A stretch of DNA of 64,000 nt, taken from Alkalibacterium sp. MB6 (GTDB lineage: Bacteria; Bacillota; Bacilli; Lactobacillales; Carnobacteriaceae_A). The number at the start of each line of letters is the position of its first letter. The first letter of the stretch is position 1. Below are positions 1-9,172 of the stretch, piece by piece. The position numbers and the translations under genes were made by a program. Below the pieces are notes generated by a model. The model worked only from the letters and a program-made list of their open reading frames with translations. It was not told the origin of the DNA and did not search any database. The stretch lies in the NCBI RefSeq assembly GCF_009935905.1, contig NZ_PREX01000008.1, positions 24,567 to 88,566 on the forward strand, given 5' to 3'.

Positions 1-54
1 ATAAATAGATAAGGTGAGACGCTTGAATGAACGATTAGAAAAGGACGTGGCAAA

Positions 55-2325
55 ATGCAACGCATAGCAAAAATTGATCCATGGAAAGTAATCACAACAG
101 AAGTGAATGATAATAAACGAATTCAAGAAAGTTTAACCTCTATTGGAAATGGTCATATGGGCCTTCGTGGAAACTTTGAAGAAGGGTACTCTGGCGACAC
201 GCATATAGGAACGTACATCGCAGGAGTCTGGTACCCAGATAAAACCCGTGTCGGCTGGTGGAAAAACGGTTACCCTGACTATTTTGGAAAAGTAATTAAT
301 GCAACGAACTTTATTCCTGTTACCATCACCATAAACGGCCATCAAGTTGACTTGGCAAAAGATGACGTGAAAGATTACCACCTTGAACTAGATATGAAAG
401 AAGGCATAGTCAACCGGTCATACATTTGGATGAAGGACAACACAGAAGTGAAATTAAGTTTCGCTCGTTTCGTCAGCGTCGCTAAAAAAGAATTAGCCGT
501 GATTAAAATCAATGCAGACTTACTAAAAGGTGATGCTGATATTCAAATGACTCCTTATTTAGATGGGGATGTTGTGAATGAAGACAGTAACTATGATGAG
601 AAGTTCTGGCTAGAAATGAACAGAGGTCTCGAACCCAATCCTTATTTAACAACGAAAACAAAAGAAAACAACTTTGGAATAGATCGCTTTACCGTTACAA
701 CGATGATGAAAAATGTGGCAGAAGGCTTAAATAAAAACGAATCGTCTGATTCCTTTATGAAAGTAGAAGAAAGCTATTCAGCTAGCTTAACTCAAGGCGA
801 AGCCGTTTCGTTAACCAAACTAGTCGCCGTCGTCACAAGTCGGGACGTAGAAGAAGAGAAGCAAGTGGATGAAGCAGCGTCTATACTGTCCGATGCGGAA
901 TCAGCTGGTTTTGATTCATTAAAAGCTGACCACGTAAACCTTTGGGCAGAGCGTTGGAATAATGCTGACGTGATTATTGATGGAGATGAAGCCAGCCAAC
1001 AAGGAGTCCGCTTCAACATCTTCCAACTCTTTGCGACTTATTATGGGGAAGACCCTCGTTTAAACGTTGGTCCAAAAGGCTTTACAGGCGAGAAATACGG
1101 CGGAGCGACTTATTGGGATACGGAAGCCTGCATTTTACCGATGTATCTATCGATTACCGATGAAGAAGTCGCTCGTCAATTACTTGTTTACCGTCATAAC
1201 CAGTTAGAACAAGCCTATACAAATGCTCAAAAACAAGGACTAAAAGGGGCATTGTATCCAATGGTTACCTTCACAGGGATTGAATGCCATAATGAGTGGG
1301 AAATTACCTTTGAAGAAATTCACCGTAATGGTGCTATTGCTCACGCTATATTCAACTATTCGACGTACTATGGCGATGAAAGTTATCTACTAGATAAAGG
1401 CATCGATGTACTGGTTGGCATTTCACGTTTTTGGGCAGACAGGGTTCACTATTCTGAGCGCAACAAACAGTATATGATGCATGGCGTCACTGGACCAAAC
1501 GAATACGAAAACAACGTCAATAACAACTGGTATACAAACCAAATGGCTACATGGACTCTCCGCTACACGCTTGAATCACTTGAAAAAGTAGCTGACGATA
1601 AAAAAGCAGCTCTAGACATTGATACTGAAGAACTAGCTAAATGGCAAGATGTTGTTGATAACATGTACTATCCTGAAGATGAAGAATTAGGGGTCTATGT
1701 CCAGCACGATACATTCTTGGACAAAGAGTTACGCCCAGTTGATTCTTTAGATAAAGCAGAAAGACCGATTAACCAACATTGGTCATGGGATAAAATTTTA
1801 CGTTCGCCATTCATTAAGCAAGCAGACGTTTTACAAGGCTTGTATTTCTTAAATCATGAATTTACAAATGAAGAGATTGAACGTAACTTTGATTTTTATG
1901 AACCACTAACTGTTCACGAATCATCCTTATCTCCATTAGTGCATTCTATTTTAGCCTCACAATTGGGTAAAAAAGAAAAAGCATTTGAAATGTATAGCCG
2001 TACAGCTCGTTTAGATTTGGACAATTACAATAACGATACAGAAGACGGTTTACACATCACGTCAATGAGTGGTGGGTGGTTGTCGATTGTACACGGATTT
2101 GCAGGCATGCGTACATTTGAAGGAGACCTGTCATTTGATCCTTACTGCCCAACTGAGTGGGACGGTTATCAATTCAAATTGAAATACAGAGGTCGATTGA
2201 TCAGTGTGGATGTGAAGAAAAAAGACATGACCTTTACTCTGGAAGAGGGAGACGCATTACCGTTTAAGTTATACGGCAAAGACATTACCCTGGAAGACAC
2301 AGTGACTCACCCAGTCGAAAAATAA
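55..2325 (+). CDS. malP: Maltose phosphorylase (GH65)
   Basis: Cytoplasmic glycoside hydrolase family 65 enzyme, expected to split maltose with phosphate into beta-glucose 1-phosphate and glucose. The 756 residues match the usual length of lactobacillar maltose phosphorylases, and the sequence reads like that subgroup from end to end. The motif TGPNEYENNVNNNWYTN holds the likely catalytic acid, Glu483; the C-terminal part has the family's HESSLSPLVHS and SGGWLSIVHGFAGMR segments. An AAAAGGA ribosome site precedes the ATG. A GC-rich hairpin with a T-run follows directly, then beta-phosphoglucomutase, the next step for its product. Family assignment is firm; maltose specificity is inferred from similarity and from the surrounding maltose genes. 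Confidence 0.92.
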   Translation: MQRIAKIDPWKVITTEVNDNKRIQESLTSIGNGHMGLRGNFEEGYSGDTHIGTYIAGVWYPDKTRVGWWKNGYPDYFGKVINATNFIPVTITINGHQVDLAKDDVKDYHLELDMKEGIVNRSYIWMKDNTEVKLSFARFVSVAKKELAVIKINADLLKGDADIQMTPYLDGDVVNEDSNYDEKFWLEMNRGLEPNPYLTTKTKENNFGIDRFTVTTMMKNVAEGLNKNESSDSFMKVEESYSASLTQGEAVSLTKLVAVVTSRDVEEEKQVDEAASILSDAESAGFDSLKADHVNLWAERWNNADVIIDGDEASQQGVRFNIFQLFATYYGEDPRLNVGPKGFTGEKYGGATYWDTEACILPMYLSITDEEVARQLLVYRHNQLEQAYTNAQKQGLKGALYPMVTFTGIECHNEWEITFEEIHRNGAIAHAIFNYSTYYGDESYLLDKGIDVLVGISRFWADRVHYSERNKQYMMHGVTGPNEYENNVNNNWYTNQMATWTLRYTLESLEKVADDKKAALDIDTEELAKWQDVVDNMYYPEDEELGVYVQHDTFLDKELRPVDSLDKAERPINQHWSWDKILRSPFIKQADVLQGLYFLNHEFTNEEIERNFDFYEPLTVHESSLSPLVHSILASQLGKKEKAFEMYSRTARLDLDNYNNDTEDGLHITSMSGGWLSIVHGFAGMRTFEGDLSFDPYCPTEWDGYQFKLKYRGRLISVDVKKKDMTFTLEEGDALPFKLYGKDITLEDTVTHPVEK

Positions 2326-2353
2326 AAAGAGAGAGGCTTGCCCTCTCTTTTTT
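2326..2353 (+). terminator. Intrinsic terminator after malP
   Basis: The self-complementary AGAGAGG / CCCTCTCT pair is followed by a run of six T. It directly follows the malP stop codon and would reduce read-through into pgmB. Confidence 0.75.
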
Positions 2354-2407
2354 ATATTAATACATCAGCGTCGGTAACATGATACACATTCAAAGAAAAT
2401 GTGTGCC

Positions 2408-2548
2408 TTGAGTTGTAATCATTTCGCTGAATGGTTACAAATCAAACAAGATTACATTTACGAGTTGTCATCATTTTGCTAAATGATACAAACTCAAACC
2501 TAATACTCTTTACGAGTTGTAATCATTTCAACAAATGAGTCGAACTCA
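2408..2548. repeat. Tandem hairpin locus R1 (three units, 52-bp period)
   Basis: Three imperfect palindromes begin with GAGTTG at 2410, 2462 and 2514, exactly 52 bp apart. Each runs about 35 bp from GAGTTGTAATCATTT to a complementary ...AAACTC arm with a short loop, followed by about 15 bp of variable sequence. A smaller hairpin (ACACATT/AATGTGT) lies just upstream at 2383-2405. No gene is visible between 2354 and 2620. Five other loci in the window have the same architecture with different sequences. Confidence 0.8.
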
Positions 2549-2620
2549 AGAGATTTAAACCTGGTGAATCGTAACCATCACAACAAACGACTAGAGAAAG
2601 CAACCACAGGAGGAGAACGA

Positions 2621-3295
2621 ATGATTAAAGGACTTATTTTTGACTTGGACGGTGTGATTACCGATACAGCTGAATACCACTATTTAGCTTGGAAAAGCTT
2701 GGCTAAAAAGCTAGACATCAATATTGACCGTGAATTTAACGAACAATTAAAAGGCATCAGCCGAATGGAATCCCTAGAACTCATTTTAGAGCACGGCAAT
2801 AAAGCCGATGCGTATACAGACGAGGAAAAAGAAGAACTAGCCACGTTGAAAAACGACGAATACAAAGAATACATCAAAGAAATCACACCAAACGATTTGT
2901 TGCCGGGGGTACATGAGTTACTTCACCAAGCGAAAGAACGCGGCATTGGCATGGCTTTGGCTTCAGCAAGTAAAAATGGCCCGGAAATTATGAAACGACT
3001 AGAGATTGAAGACCTATTTGACGGTGTCGTTGATCCGGCTACATTAAAGGCAGGAAAACCGGATCCTGAGATTTTCATCAGAGGAGCTGAACTGTTAGGA
3101 TTAAGCGTCGACGAGTGTATTGGACTGGAAGATGCGGAAGCAGGCATTGAATCCATCAATAAAGCAGGAATGTTTTCTGTTGGTGTGGGGTCAAAAGAAG
3201 CGATGGCTGAAGCGGACTATGCGGTTGAAAGTACGGCTGACTTATCTTTAGATACAATAATTAAAAAAGCGCTTGAAGGCAAAAAGTCAAACTAG
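2621..3295 (+). CDS. pgmB: Beta-phosphoglucomutase
   Basis: HAD-superfamily mutase that turns beta-glucose 1-phosphate from the phosphorylases into glucose 6-phosphate for glycolysis. The 224-residue protein opens with GLIFDLDGVITDT, which holds the aspartate nucleophile and the acid/base aspartate, and has SASKNG, KAGKPDPEIF and GLEDAEAGIESI as the later HAD motifs. The start chosen is the ATG at 2621 because AGGAGGAG lies 5-12 bases before it; an in-frame upstream extension to 2564 lacks such a site and would add residues before the domain. It lies between malP and malL, as in maltose operons of related lactic acid bacteria. Confidence 0.93.
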   Translation: MIKGLIFDLDGVITDTAEYHYLAWKSLAKKLDINIDREFNEQLKGISRMESLELILEHGNKADAYTDEEKEELATLKNDEYKEYIKEITPNDLLPGVHELLHQAKERGIGMALASASKNGPEIMKRLEIEDLFDGVVDPATLKAGKPDPEIFIRGAELLGLSVDECIGLEDAEAGIESINKAGMFSVGVGSKEAMAEADYAVESTADLSLDTIIKKALEGKKSN

Positions 3296-3328
3296 GCGTG
3301 TAAACATAGGGGAGCGAAGGAGGATTTT

Positions 3329-4957
3329 ATGAAGTGGTGGCAAAGTGCAGTCGTCTATCACATTTACCCAAGAAGCTTTCAAGATAGCAATGGAGACGGT
3401 ATCGGTGATATTCCGGGTATTATTAGTCGATTAGATTATTTGGAACAGTTAGGCATTACAGCCATTTGGCTTGGTCCTGTGTATCAATCACCAAATGACG
3501 ACAATGGGTATGACATTAGTGATTACCGTGCCATTCATCCTGATTTTGGAACAATGGCAGACATGGAAAAGCTAATAGACGAAGCAAACAAGCGAAACAT
3601 TAAACTTATTATGGATTTAGTAGTGAATCATACAAGTGATGAACACGAGTGGTTCAAAGATGCTAAACAAAACAAAGATAATCCTTACAGAGATTATTAT
3701 ATTTGGAGAGATCCGGTCAATGGCGGACCTCCCAATGACTTAAGATCAACCTTCAGTGGGTCAGCCTGGGCATTCGATGAACAAACAGGGCAATATTACT
3801 TGCATCTGTTTAGCAAAAAACAACCTGATTTGAATTGGGAGAATGAAAAGGTACGTCATGAAGTTTATGACATGATGAATTTTTGGCTGGATAAAGGCAT
3901 CGGCGGTTTCCGGATGGATGTGATCGATTTAATTGGTAAAGTGCCAGACGAAGGCATAACAGCGAACGGACCGAAGCTTCATGAGTACCTTAAAGAAATG
4001 CATGAACAGACGTTTAAAGGTAGAGACGTGATGACAGTCGGTGAAACGTGGGGTGCCACGCCAGAAACGGCTAAACTGTATTCACATCCTGACCGAAACG
4101 AATTATCAATGGTTTTCCAGTTCGAACACATCACGCTTGATGAGCAGCCGAACCAGTCCAAATGGGATTTAAAGACGCTTGAGATAAAAGATTTAAAAGA
4201 GGTGCTGTCAAAGTGGCAAGAAGAATTAAAAGGTGATGGATGGAACAGTCTATTTTGGAATAATCACGATACCCCACGCATCGTTTCCAGATGGGGGAAT
4301 GACTTGAAATACCGAGTAGAAAGCGCTAAATCATTTGCGATTCTTCTGCATTTAATGAAAGGAACACCCTATATTTATCAAGGAGAAGAAATCGGAATGA
4401 CGAATCGGCACATCACGTCCATTGATGAAGTCGATGACATTGAAAGTCGCAATATGTATGCTGAACGTTTAGCCGAGGGATACAGTAAAGAAGATATTCT
4501 TCACTCGATTAATGTCAAAGGAAGAGACAATGCCCGTACACCGGTTCAGTGGGATGATTCAGAACAAGCTGGTTTTACAAGTGGGACACCGTGGCTTCCT
4601 GTTCAACCAAATAAAAATGACATCAATGTAAAAGAAGCTCTAGAAAATAAAGAGTCAATTTTCTATACGTACAAAGCTTTGGTTCGCATGAGAAAAGATA
4701 ACCCGATAGTGGTGTGGGGAGAGTACAAGCAACTCTTGCCAGATCACCCAACCCTTTTTGCCTATAAGCGATTATATAAAGGAGAAGAGTGGGTCGTCGT
4801 TGCTAATATGAGTGAGAAAGAACTGAACGGAATCTCTTTAGATAGTGCTAAAGAGGTAGAAAATATTATGATTAGCAATTACAACCGAGACGATATTGAC
4901 TTGAACAACTTATTTTTGAAACCCTATGAGACAGTTGCGGTGAAGCTTAAAGGCTAA
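3329..4957 (+). CDS. malL: Oligo-1,6-glucosidase (GH13_31)
   Basis: Intracellular alpha-glucosidase of GH13 subfamily 31, 542 residues as usual. Visible GH13 signatures are DLVVNHTSDEH, GGFRMDVIDLIG with nucleophile Asp197, TVGETWG with acid/base Glu239, and WNNHDTPR with Asp314. The residue after the nucleophile is Val, which in this subfamily goes with alpha-1,6 specificity (isomaltose, panose, isomaltooligosaccharides). The gene follows pgmB by 33 bases and has a GGAGGA ribosome site. It would debranch or trim imported oligosaccharides so the phosphorylases can act on the products. The exact substrate range is inferred. Confidence 0.9.
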   Translation: MKWWQSAVVYHIYPRSFQDSNGDGIGDIPGIISRLDYLEQLGITAIWLGPVYQSPNDDNGYDISDYRAIHPDFGTMADMEKLIDEANKRNIKLIMDLVVNHTSDEHEWFKDAKQNKDNPYRDYYIWRDPVNGGPPNDLRSTFSGSAWAFDEQTGQYYLHLFSKKQPDLNWENEKVRHEVYDMMNFWLDKGIGGFRMDVIDLIGKVPDEGITANGPKLHEYLKEMHEQTFKGRDVMTVGETWGATPETAKLYSHPDRNELSMVFQFEHITLDEQPNQSKWDLKTLEIKDLKEVLSKWQEELKGDGWNSLFWNNHDTPRIVSRWGNDLKYRVESAKSFAILLHLMKGTPYIYQGEEIGMTNRHITSIDEVDDIESRNMYAERLAEGYSKEDILHSINVKGRDNARTPVQWDDSEQAGFTSGTPWLPVQPNKNDINVKEALENKESIFYTYKALVRMRKDNPIVVWGEYKQLLPDHPTLFAYKRLYKGEEWVVVANMSEKELNGISLDSAKEVENIMISNYNRDDIDLNNLFLKPYETVAVKLKG

Positions 4958-5066
4958 CACGTCGTAATTAAAAGTAAGATTTTTTATAATGCGTACGAGT
5001 GATGGTAGGATAATAAGAGAAGATAATCGGTGGAAGTCTTGTTAAGACAGTTGAAAGGAGCTAGTC

Positions 5067-7367
5067 ATGAGTTCTTTACTATCTCATCAATCGAAATGGG
5101 TTTTACAAGAAGAAGGTATCTCGAAAGAGACAATCGTTCAAAATGAAACCTTATTCGCTTTATCTAACGGCCACTTCGGGACAAGAGGAAGCTTAGAAGA
5201 AGCATACCTCATACCTGAATACAGTTACGGAGAATCGACACTTGTTAATGGGTTTTACGACAGTGAGCCCATTCAATACGGAGAGTGGGCTTATGGTTAT
5301 GCCAAGAATCATCAGACCATCATCCCCGTTCCCAATGGCAAGAAGCTAACAATCTCTTTAAACGGCGAACCATTTCATTTGAAAATAGGCACCACAACGG
5401 ATCATAAACGGACACTTGATTTAAAAAAAGGCCTACTCACCCGACAATTTGTGTGGACAAGCCCGGAAAATCAATCTATTGATGTTAAAATAGAACGCTT
5501 TGTTTCTTATGATTACCCAGAATTACTCGTTCAAAAAATATGGATTATTCCTCATCAAGACGGCAACCAATTAGAAGTGACTGCAGAAACAGATGATTTA
5601 ACAAAGATGAGCCATTCAGCTAAAGAAGAAGACAGTCATGATCCACGTAAAAAAACGGTGAAAGAAAGAAGATTTGACTCTCGAAACATTAAGGGGTCTA
5701 CAAACAAATTGATGCACATCTCTCCTCATCACACCGATTTAAATCTGATTATAGGAGCTACGGATACCTTTTCTGATCAATCAGCTACTATCAAAGAGAA
5801 CGGTCATCAAGTGAGTTGGACAGTTGAAACTAAGAAAAATCAAACCATCTCTTTAGAACGCTATATGGCTTACGGTTTTATCTTTACTGATCCAAATGAA
5901 GTGGAAAACCAAGCGCGTCACATTGACAAACTCCTGTCTACTGTGAAAAAAGAAGGCTATGCGGCTTTACGAGAAAAACACCTGACTTATATGAACGATT
6001 TTTGGACCCAATCAGATATTGAAATTGAAGGTGATGACACCCTTCAAATCGGCTTACGCTTCAATATCTTCCATTTGCATCAAGCTGCGGGCCGAGATGG
6101 TTTAACCAACATGTCAGCTAAAGGGCTAACGGGTGAAGGTTACGAAGGGCATTATTTCTGGGATACGGAAATGTATATGCTGCCATTTTTCATCTACACT
6201 CAACCGACTATAGCAAAACAATTGCTGAAATACCGCCATTCTATTCTCCCAAAAGCAAGAGACAGGGCACGTGAAATGGCTGTAGATAATGGCGTACTGT
6301 TTGCTTGGCGAACGATTAACGGAGAAGAAGCAAGTCCTTACTATCCTGCTGGCACTGCACAAATTCATATAAATGGAGATATTGCTCACGCTGTAAACAC
6401 CTATTTGGAAGCGACAGAAGATAAAGAGTTTGCAAGGAAAGAGGGCTTGGATATACTGATTGAAACAGCCCGATTTTATGAAGCTTATGGTCATTATGAC
6501 GATTTACGTGACGGGGCTTTCGTTATGAACGACGTCACTGGACCAGACGAGTATACAGCAATCGTCAACAATAACTTCTATACGAATCTACTAGCCAAAC
6601 ACACCTTCAACTATGCCATTAAATGGGTGAATAAAGCGTTAGAGGAGAATGATGAAGTCACTCAACAAACCTTAAACAGACTTCATTTCAACAAGCAAGA
6701 ACTGAAGGCGTGGAAAAAAGCAGCGGACAGTATGTTCTTGCCTTATGATGAAGATCAACAGTTAACCATGCAAGATGACAGTGCGTTTCATAAAAAAGTG
6801 TGGGACTTTAATCAGACGCCAAAAGAAAACTATCCATTATTATTGCATTACCATCCGTTGACGATTTACCGTCATCAGGTTAACAAGCAAGCAGATACTG
6901 TATTAGCGCAATTCTTATTTTCTACTGAGTTTAGTCAAGAACAAAAAGATAGAGATTATGCTTATTATGAATCAATCACAACGCATGATTCCTCTTTGTC
7001 TCGGTCGATTTTTGGGATAATGGCCAGTGACATAGGGCAAATAGATAAAGCGTATGGCTACTTTATGGATACAGCTTTAATGGACATTACGGATTTACAA
7101 GGCAACACGAAAGATGGTGTGCACACTGCTAACATGGGTGGGACGTGGATGAGCATTGTGTACGGTTTTGCGGGCTTACGGGTAGTTAAGGACACGCTGT
7201 GCTTTTTTCCGAAATTACCAAAGCAATGGGAGACAGTATCCTTTACCCTACAATTTAGAGGCAGAGCACTCAAAGTCACTCTGAAGTCAGGTGATGTGAC
7301 CTATAGCTTGCTCAAAGGAGACCCTATAGAAATTGAACAATTTGGCCAAAAACGACTAATAAAATAG
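5067..7367 (+). CDS. Second GH65 phosphorylase, specificity unknown
   Basis: A 766-residue member of glycoside hydrolase family 65, clearly different from the maltose phosphorylase at 55-2325. It shares the fold landmarks: GNGHFG-like NGHFGTRGSLEEAY near the N-terminus, FWDTEMYMLPF, DVTGPDEYTAIVNNNFYTN with probable catalytic acid Glu495, THDSSLSRSIFG and GGTWMSIVYGFAGLR. GH65 includes phosphorylases for maltose, trehalose, kojibiose and nigerose, and a few hydrolases; the loop sequences do not let me choose by eye. Its site in the maltose cluster and the nearby pgmB support a beta-glucose 1-phosphate-forming phosphorylase. The ribosome site is GAAAGGAG. Confidence 0.88.
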   Translation: MSSLLSHQSKWVLQEEGISKETIVQNETLFALSNGHFGTRGSLEEAYLIPEYSYGESTLVNGFYDSEPIQYGEWAYGYAKNHQTIIPVPNGKKLTISLNGEPFHLKIGTTTDHKRTLDLKKGLLTRQFVWTSPENQSIDVKIERFVSYDYPELLVQKIWIIPHQDGNQLEVTAETDDLTKMSHSAKEEDSHDPRKKTVKERRFDSRNIKGSTNKLMHISPHHTDLNLIIGATDTFSDQSATIKENGHQVSWTVETKKNQTISLERYMAYGFIFTDPNEVENQARHIDKLLSTVKKEGYAALREKHLTYMNDFWTQSDIEIEGDDTLQIGLRFNIFHLHQAAGRDGLTNMSAKGLTGEGYEGHYFWDTEMYMLPFFIYTQPTIAKQLLKYRHSILPKARDRAREMAVDNGVLFAWRTINGEEASPYYPAGTAQIHINGDIAHAVNTYLEATEDKEFARKEGLDILIETARFYEAYGHYDDLRDGAFVMNDVTGPDEYTAIVNNNFYTNLLAKHTFNYAIKWVNKALEENDEVTQQTLNRLHFNKQELKAWKKAADSMFLPYDEDQQLTMQDDSAFHKKVWDFNQTPKENYPLLLHYHPLTIYRHQVNKQADTVLAQFLFSTEFSQEQKDRDYAYYESITTHDSSLSRSIFGIMASDIGQIDKAYGYFMDTALMDITDLQGNTKDGVHTANMGGTWMSIVYGFAGLRVVKDTLCFFPKLPKQWETVSFTLQFRGRALKVTLKSGDVTYSLLKGDPIEIEQFGQKRLIK

Positions 7368-7664
7368 ACAGCCATAGCGCCTCCGGGAATTTATTCTGGG
7401 ATATTTTTGTATTGGAAAAGGAGTTTGTTACTGAATTTAAACAAACTAAGTGTGACTATGTCTTATTATTTTGATACCGGTAACATGAAAATAACCATTG
7501 TAACATTGGCTTAAAGCTTATATAGTTGTCTTGTAACCACTTTCAGACAATCGCTTCCAAACAAACTGGACGAGTAATCCGGTGACTCTACAAAACAAGT
7601 GATGGGTGAAAGTGGAAAACAAGATAAGCAAAAAAACAAAGCAAACAAATAGGAGGAAAAAATA
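7368..7664 (+). promoter_or_regulatory. mdxE upstream region: promoter and LacI-type operator
   Basis: The near-palindrome TGATACCGGTAACA is at 7472-7485, followed 12 bases later by a promoter with -35 TTGTAA (7498-7503), a 17-base spacer and -10 TATAGT (7521-7526). The operator has the CG-centred form bound by LacI-family regulators, but CCGG at the centre departs from the usual CcpA site. A weak hairpin followed by TTTTT at about 7380-7412 may end the preceding gene. The operator lies upstream of the -35 box, which suits an activator better than a repressor. No LacI-type regulator gene is in the window. Confidence 0.6.
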
Positions 7665-8996
7665 ATGAGTAAGAAAAACTTGCTTTACAAAGGATTGTTA
7701 CTGCTTTCAACAGTTGGAGTGCTAGCAGCTTGTGGAAATGGTGACGACGCAGATGCAACAGATACAGGGGATACTGGTGACTCAACTGAAGAGACCGAAA
7801 CAGATGAAACAGCGACTGACGAATCTTCAGAAGAAACAGCAGCAGACGCAGATGCGCCTGAAAAACCTGAATCTCTTCACATGTGGGTTAACAATGAAGA
7901 CCCTCAGTTAGAAGCTTACGAAAACATTACAGCGCGCTTTACTGAAGAGTATGGTATTGATGTTCAAATCACACCTTATAACATGTTAGAACAGTTAGAG
8001 GGGATGAGTTTAGACGCTCCAGCCGGACAAGGGCCAGATTTATTCTTCCAACCTCATGACCGTATGGGAGATATCCACTTGCAAGGTTTAGCAGCTGAGC
8101 TGGAGTTAACTGAAGATCAACAGAATCGTTTGTCTGAGTATAACGAAGAAGCAGTCAACTCATTCAGCTTTGAAGGGATTCAATATGGTATCCCAGCTGT
8201 TGTTGAAACATACGCTTTATTTGTAAACAATGATTTAGTACCCGAAGCACCCGAAACAATGGAAGAATTAATGGATATTGCTCGTGATTTGACAGATGGC
8301 AATCAATACGGCTTCATGATGAATGCTGGAGATCTATACTTCACTTACCCATTCATCACTGCTGATGGCGGTTATATCTTCGCTCAAGACGACAGTGGTG
8401 CGTATGATCCAACAGATATTGGATTAAATACACCTGAAGCTGTTCAATCAGTAGAAATGATTCAATCGTGGTTTGACGAAGGTTTAATGCCTCCAGGAAC
8501 TGACTTAGAAGTAGCAGACAGCTTATTCATGGACGGACAACTAGGAATGGTTGTTAATGGACCATGGGCTATCCCTGATTACCGTGATGCCATTGGTGAT
8601 AGTTTACAAGTTGTTGAATTACCAACGCAAAATGGTAACCCGTTGAACTCATTCTCAGGAAACAAGGGTTGGTTAGTAAACTACTACACTGAAAATGAAT
8701 ACTGGGCAACTGAATTGGCTCTATTCTTAACGAATGAAGAAAGCTCACAAACATACTTCGAAATGGCCGGTGAATTACCAGCACACACTGGAGTGGAAAT
8801 TGATGACGAATTCATGGGACCAATCTTTAACCAAACACAACACGCACACCCAATGCCAAATATACCTGAAATGTCTCAAGTTTGGGAGCCAGTAGGAAAC
8901 GCTCTTCAGTTCGTTCAACAAGGAGAGAATGTTCAAGAAGTGTTGGATGAAGCAGTCGAACAAATTGAATCAAATATTTCAATGATGGGACAATAA
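7665..8996 (+). CDS. mdxE: Maltodextrin ABC substrate-binding lipoprotein
   Basis: Extracellular solute-binding protein of the MalE type, 443 residues, anchored in the membrane outer face. The N-terminus is a lipoprotein signal peptide with lipobox LAAC (Cys23). A stretch of about 45 residues very rich in Asp, Glu and Thr follows, then the binding fold (PESLHMWVNNEDPQLEAYENI to the C-terminus). Phrases such as DGQLGMVVNGPWAIPDYRDA and NKGWLVNYYT are typical of maltose/maltodextrin-binding proteins. An AGGAGG site precedes the ATG, and the two permease genes follow. The acidic linker fits a salt- or alkali-adapted host. The ligand is inferred from the cluster. Confidence 0.9.
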   Translation: MSKKNLLYKGLLLLSTVGVLAACGNGDDADATDTGDTGDSTEETETDETATDESSEETAADADAPEKPESLHMWVNNEDPQLEAYENITARFTEEYGIDVQITPYNMLEQLEGMSLDAPAGQGPDLFFQPHDRMGDIHLQGLAAELELTEDQQNRLSEYNEEAVNSFSFEGIQYGIPAVVETYALFVNNDLVPEAPETMEELMDIARDLTDGNQYGFMMNAGDLYFTYPFITADGGYIFAQDDSGAYDPTDIGLNTPEAVQSVEMIQSWFDEGLMPPGTDLEVADSLFMDGQLGMVVNGPWAIPDYRDAIGDSLQVVELPTQNGNPLNSFSGNKGWLVNYYTENEYWATELALFLTNEESSQTYFEMAGELPAHTGVEIDDEFMGPIFNQTQHAHPMPNIPEMSQVWEPVGNALQFVQQGENVQEVLDEAVEQIESNISMMGQ

Positions 8997-9037
8997 GTCT
9001 ACTATCATTTGCAAAATCAAACTAATCTAATGTAGTG

Positions 9038-9069
9038 GGAGATTGAGCAAGTACGTATACTCAATCTCC
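9038..9069 (+). terminator. Hairpin between mdxE and mdxF
   Basis: A perfect 10-bp stem (GGAGATTGAG / CTCAATCTCC) with a 12-base loop is followed by TTCTTATT, a weak T-tract. Such leaky terminators or 3' stabilisers after a binding-protein gene let it be made in excess over the permeases. Confidence 0.65.
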
Positions 9070-9172
9070 TTCTTATTGTCATTTTTGATGTAGGACTTTA
9101 AGAAGGCGCTGCTGTAATCAAAAACAGAAGTGTATGGATTAAAGTGCGAGGGCAAACAGAAGGAGAGAGACC

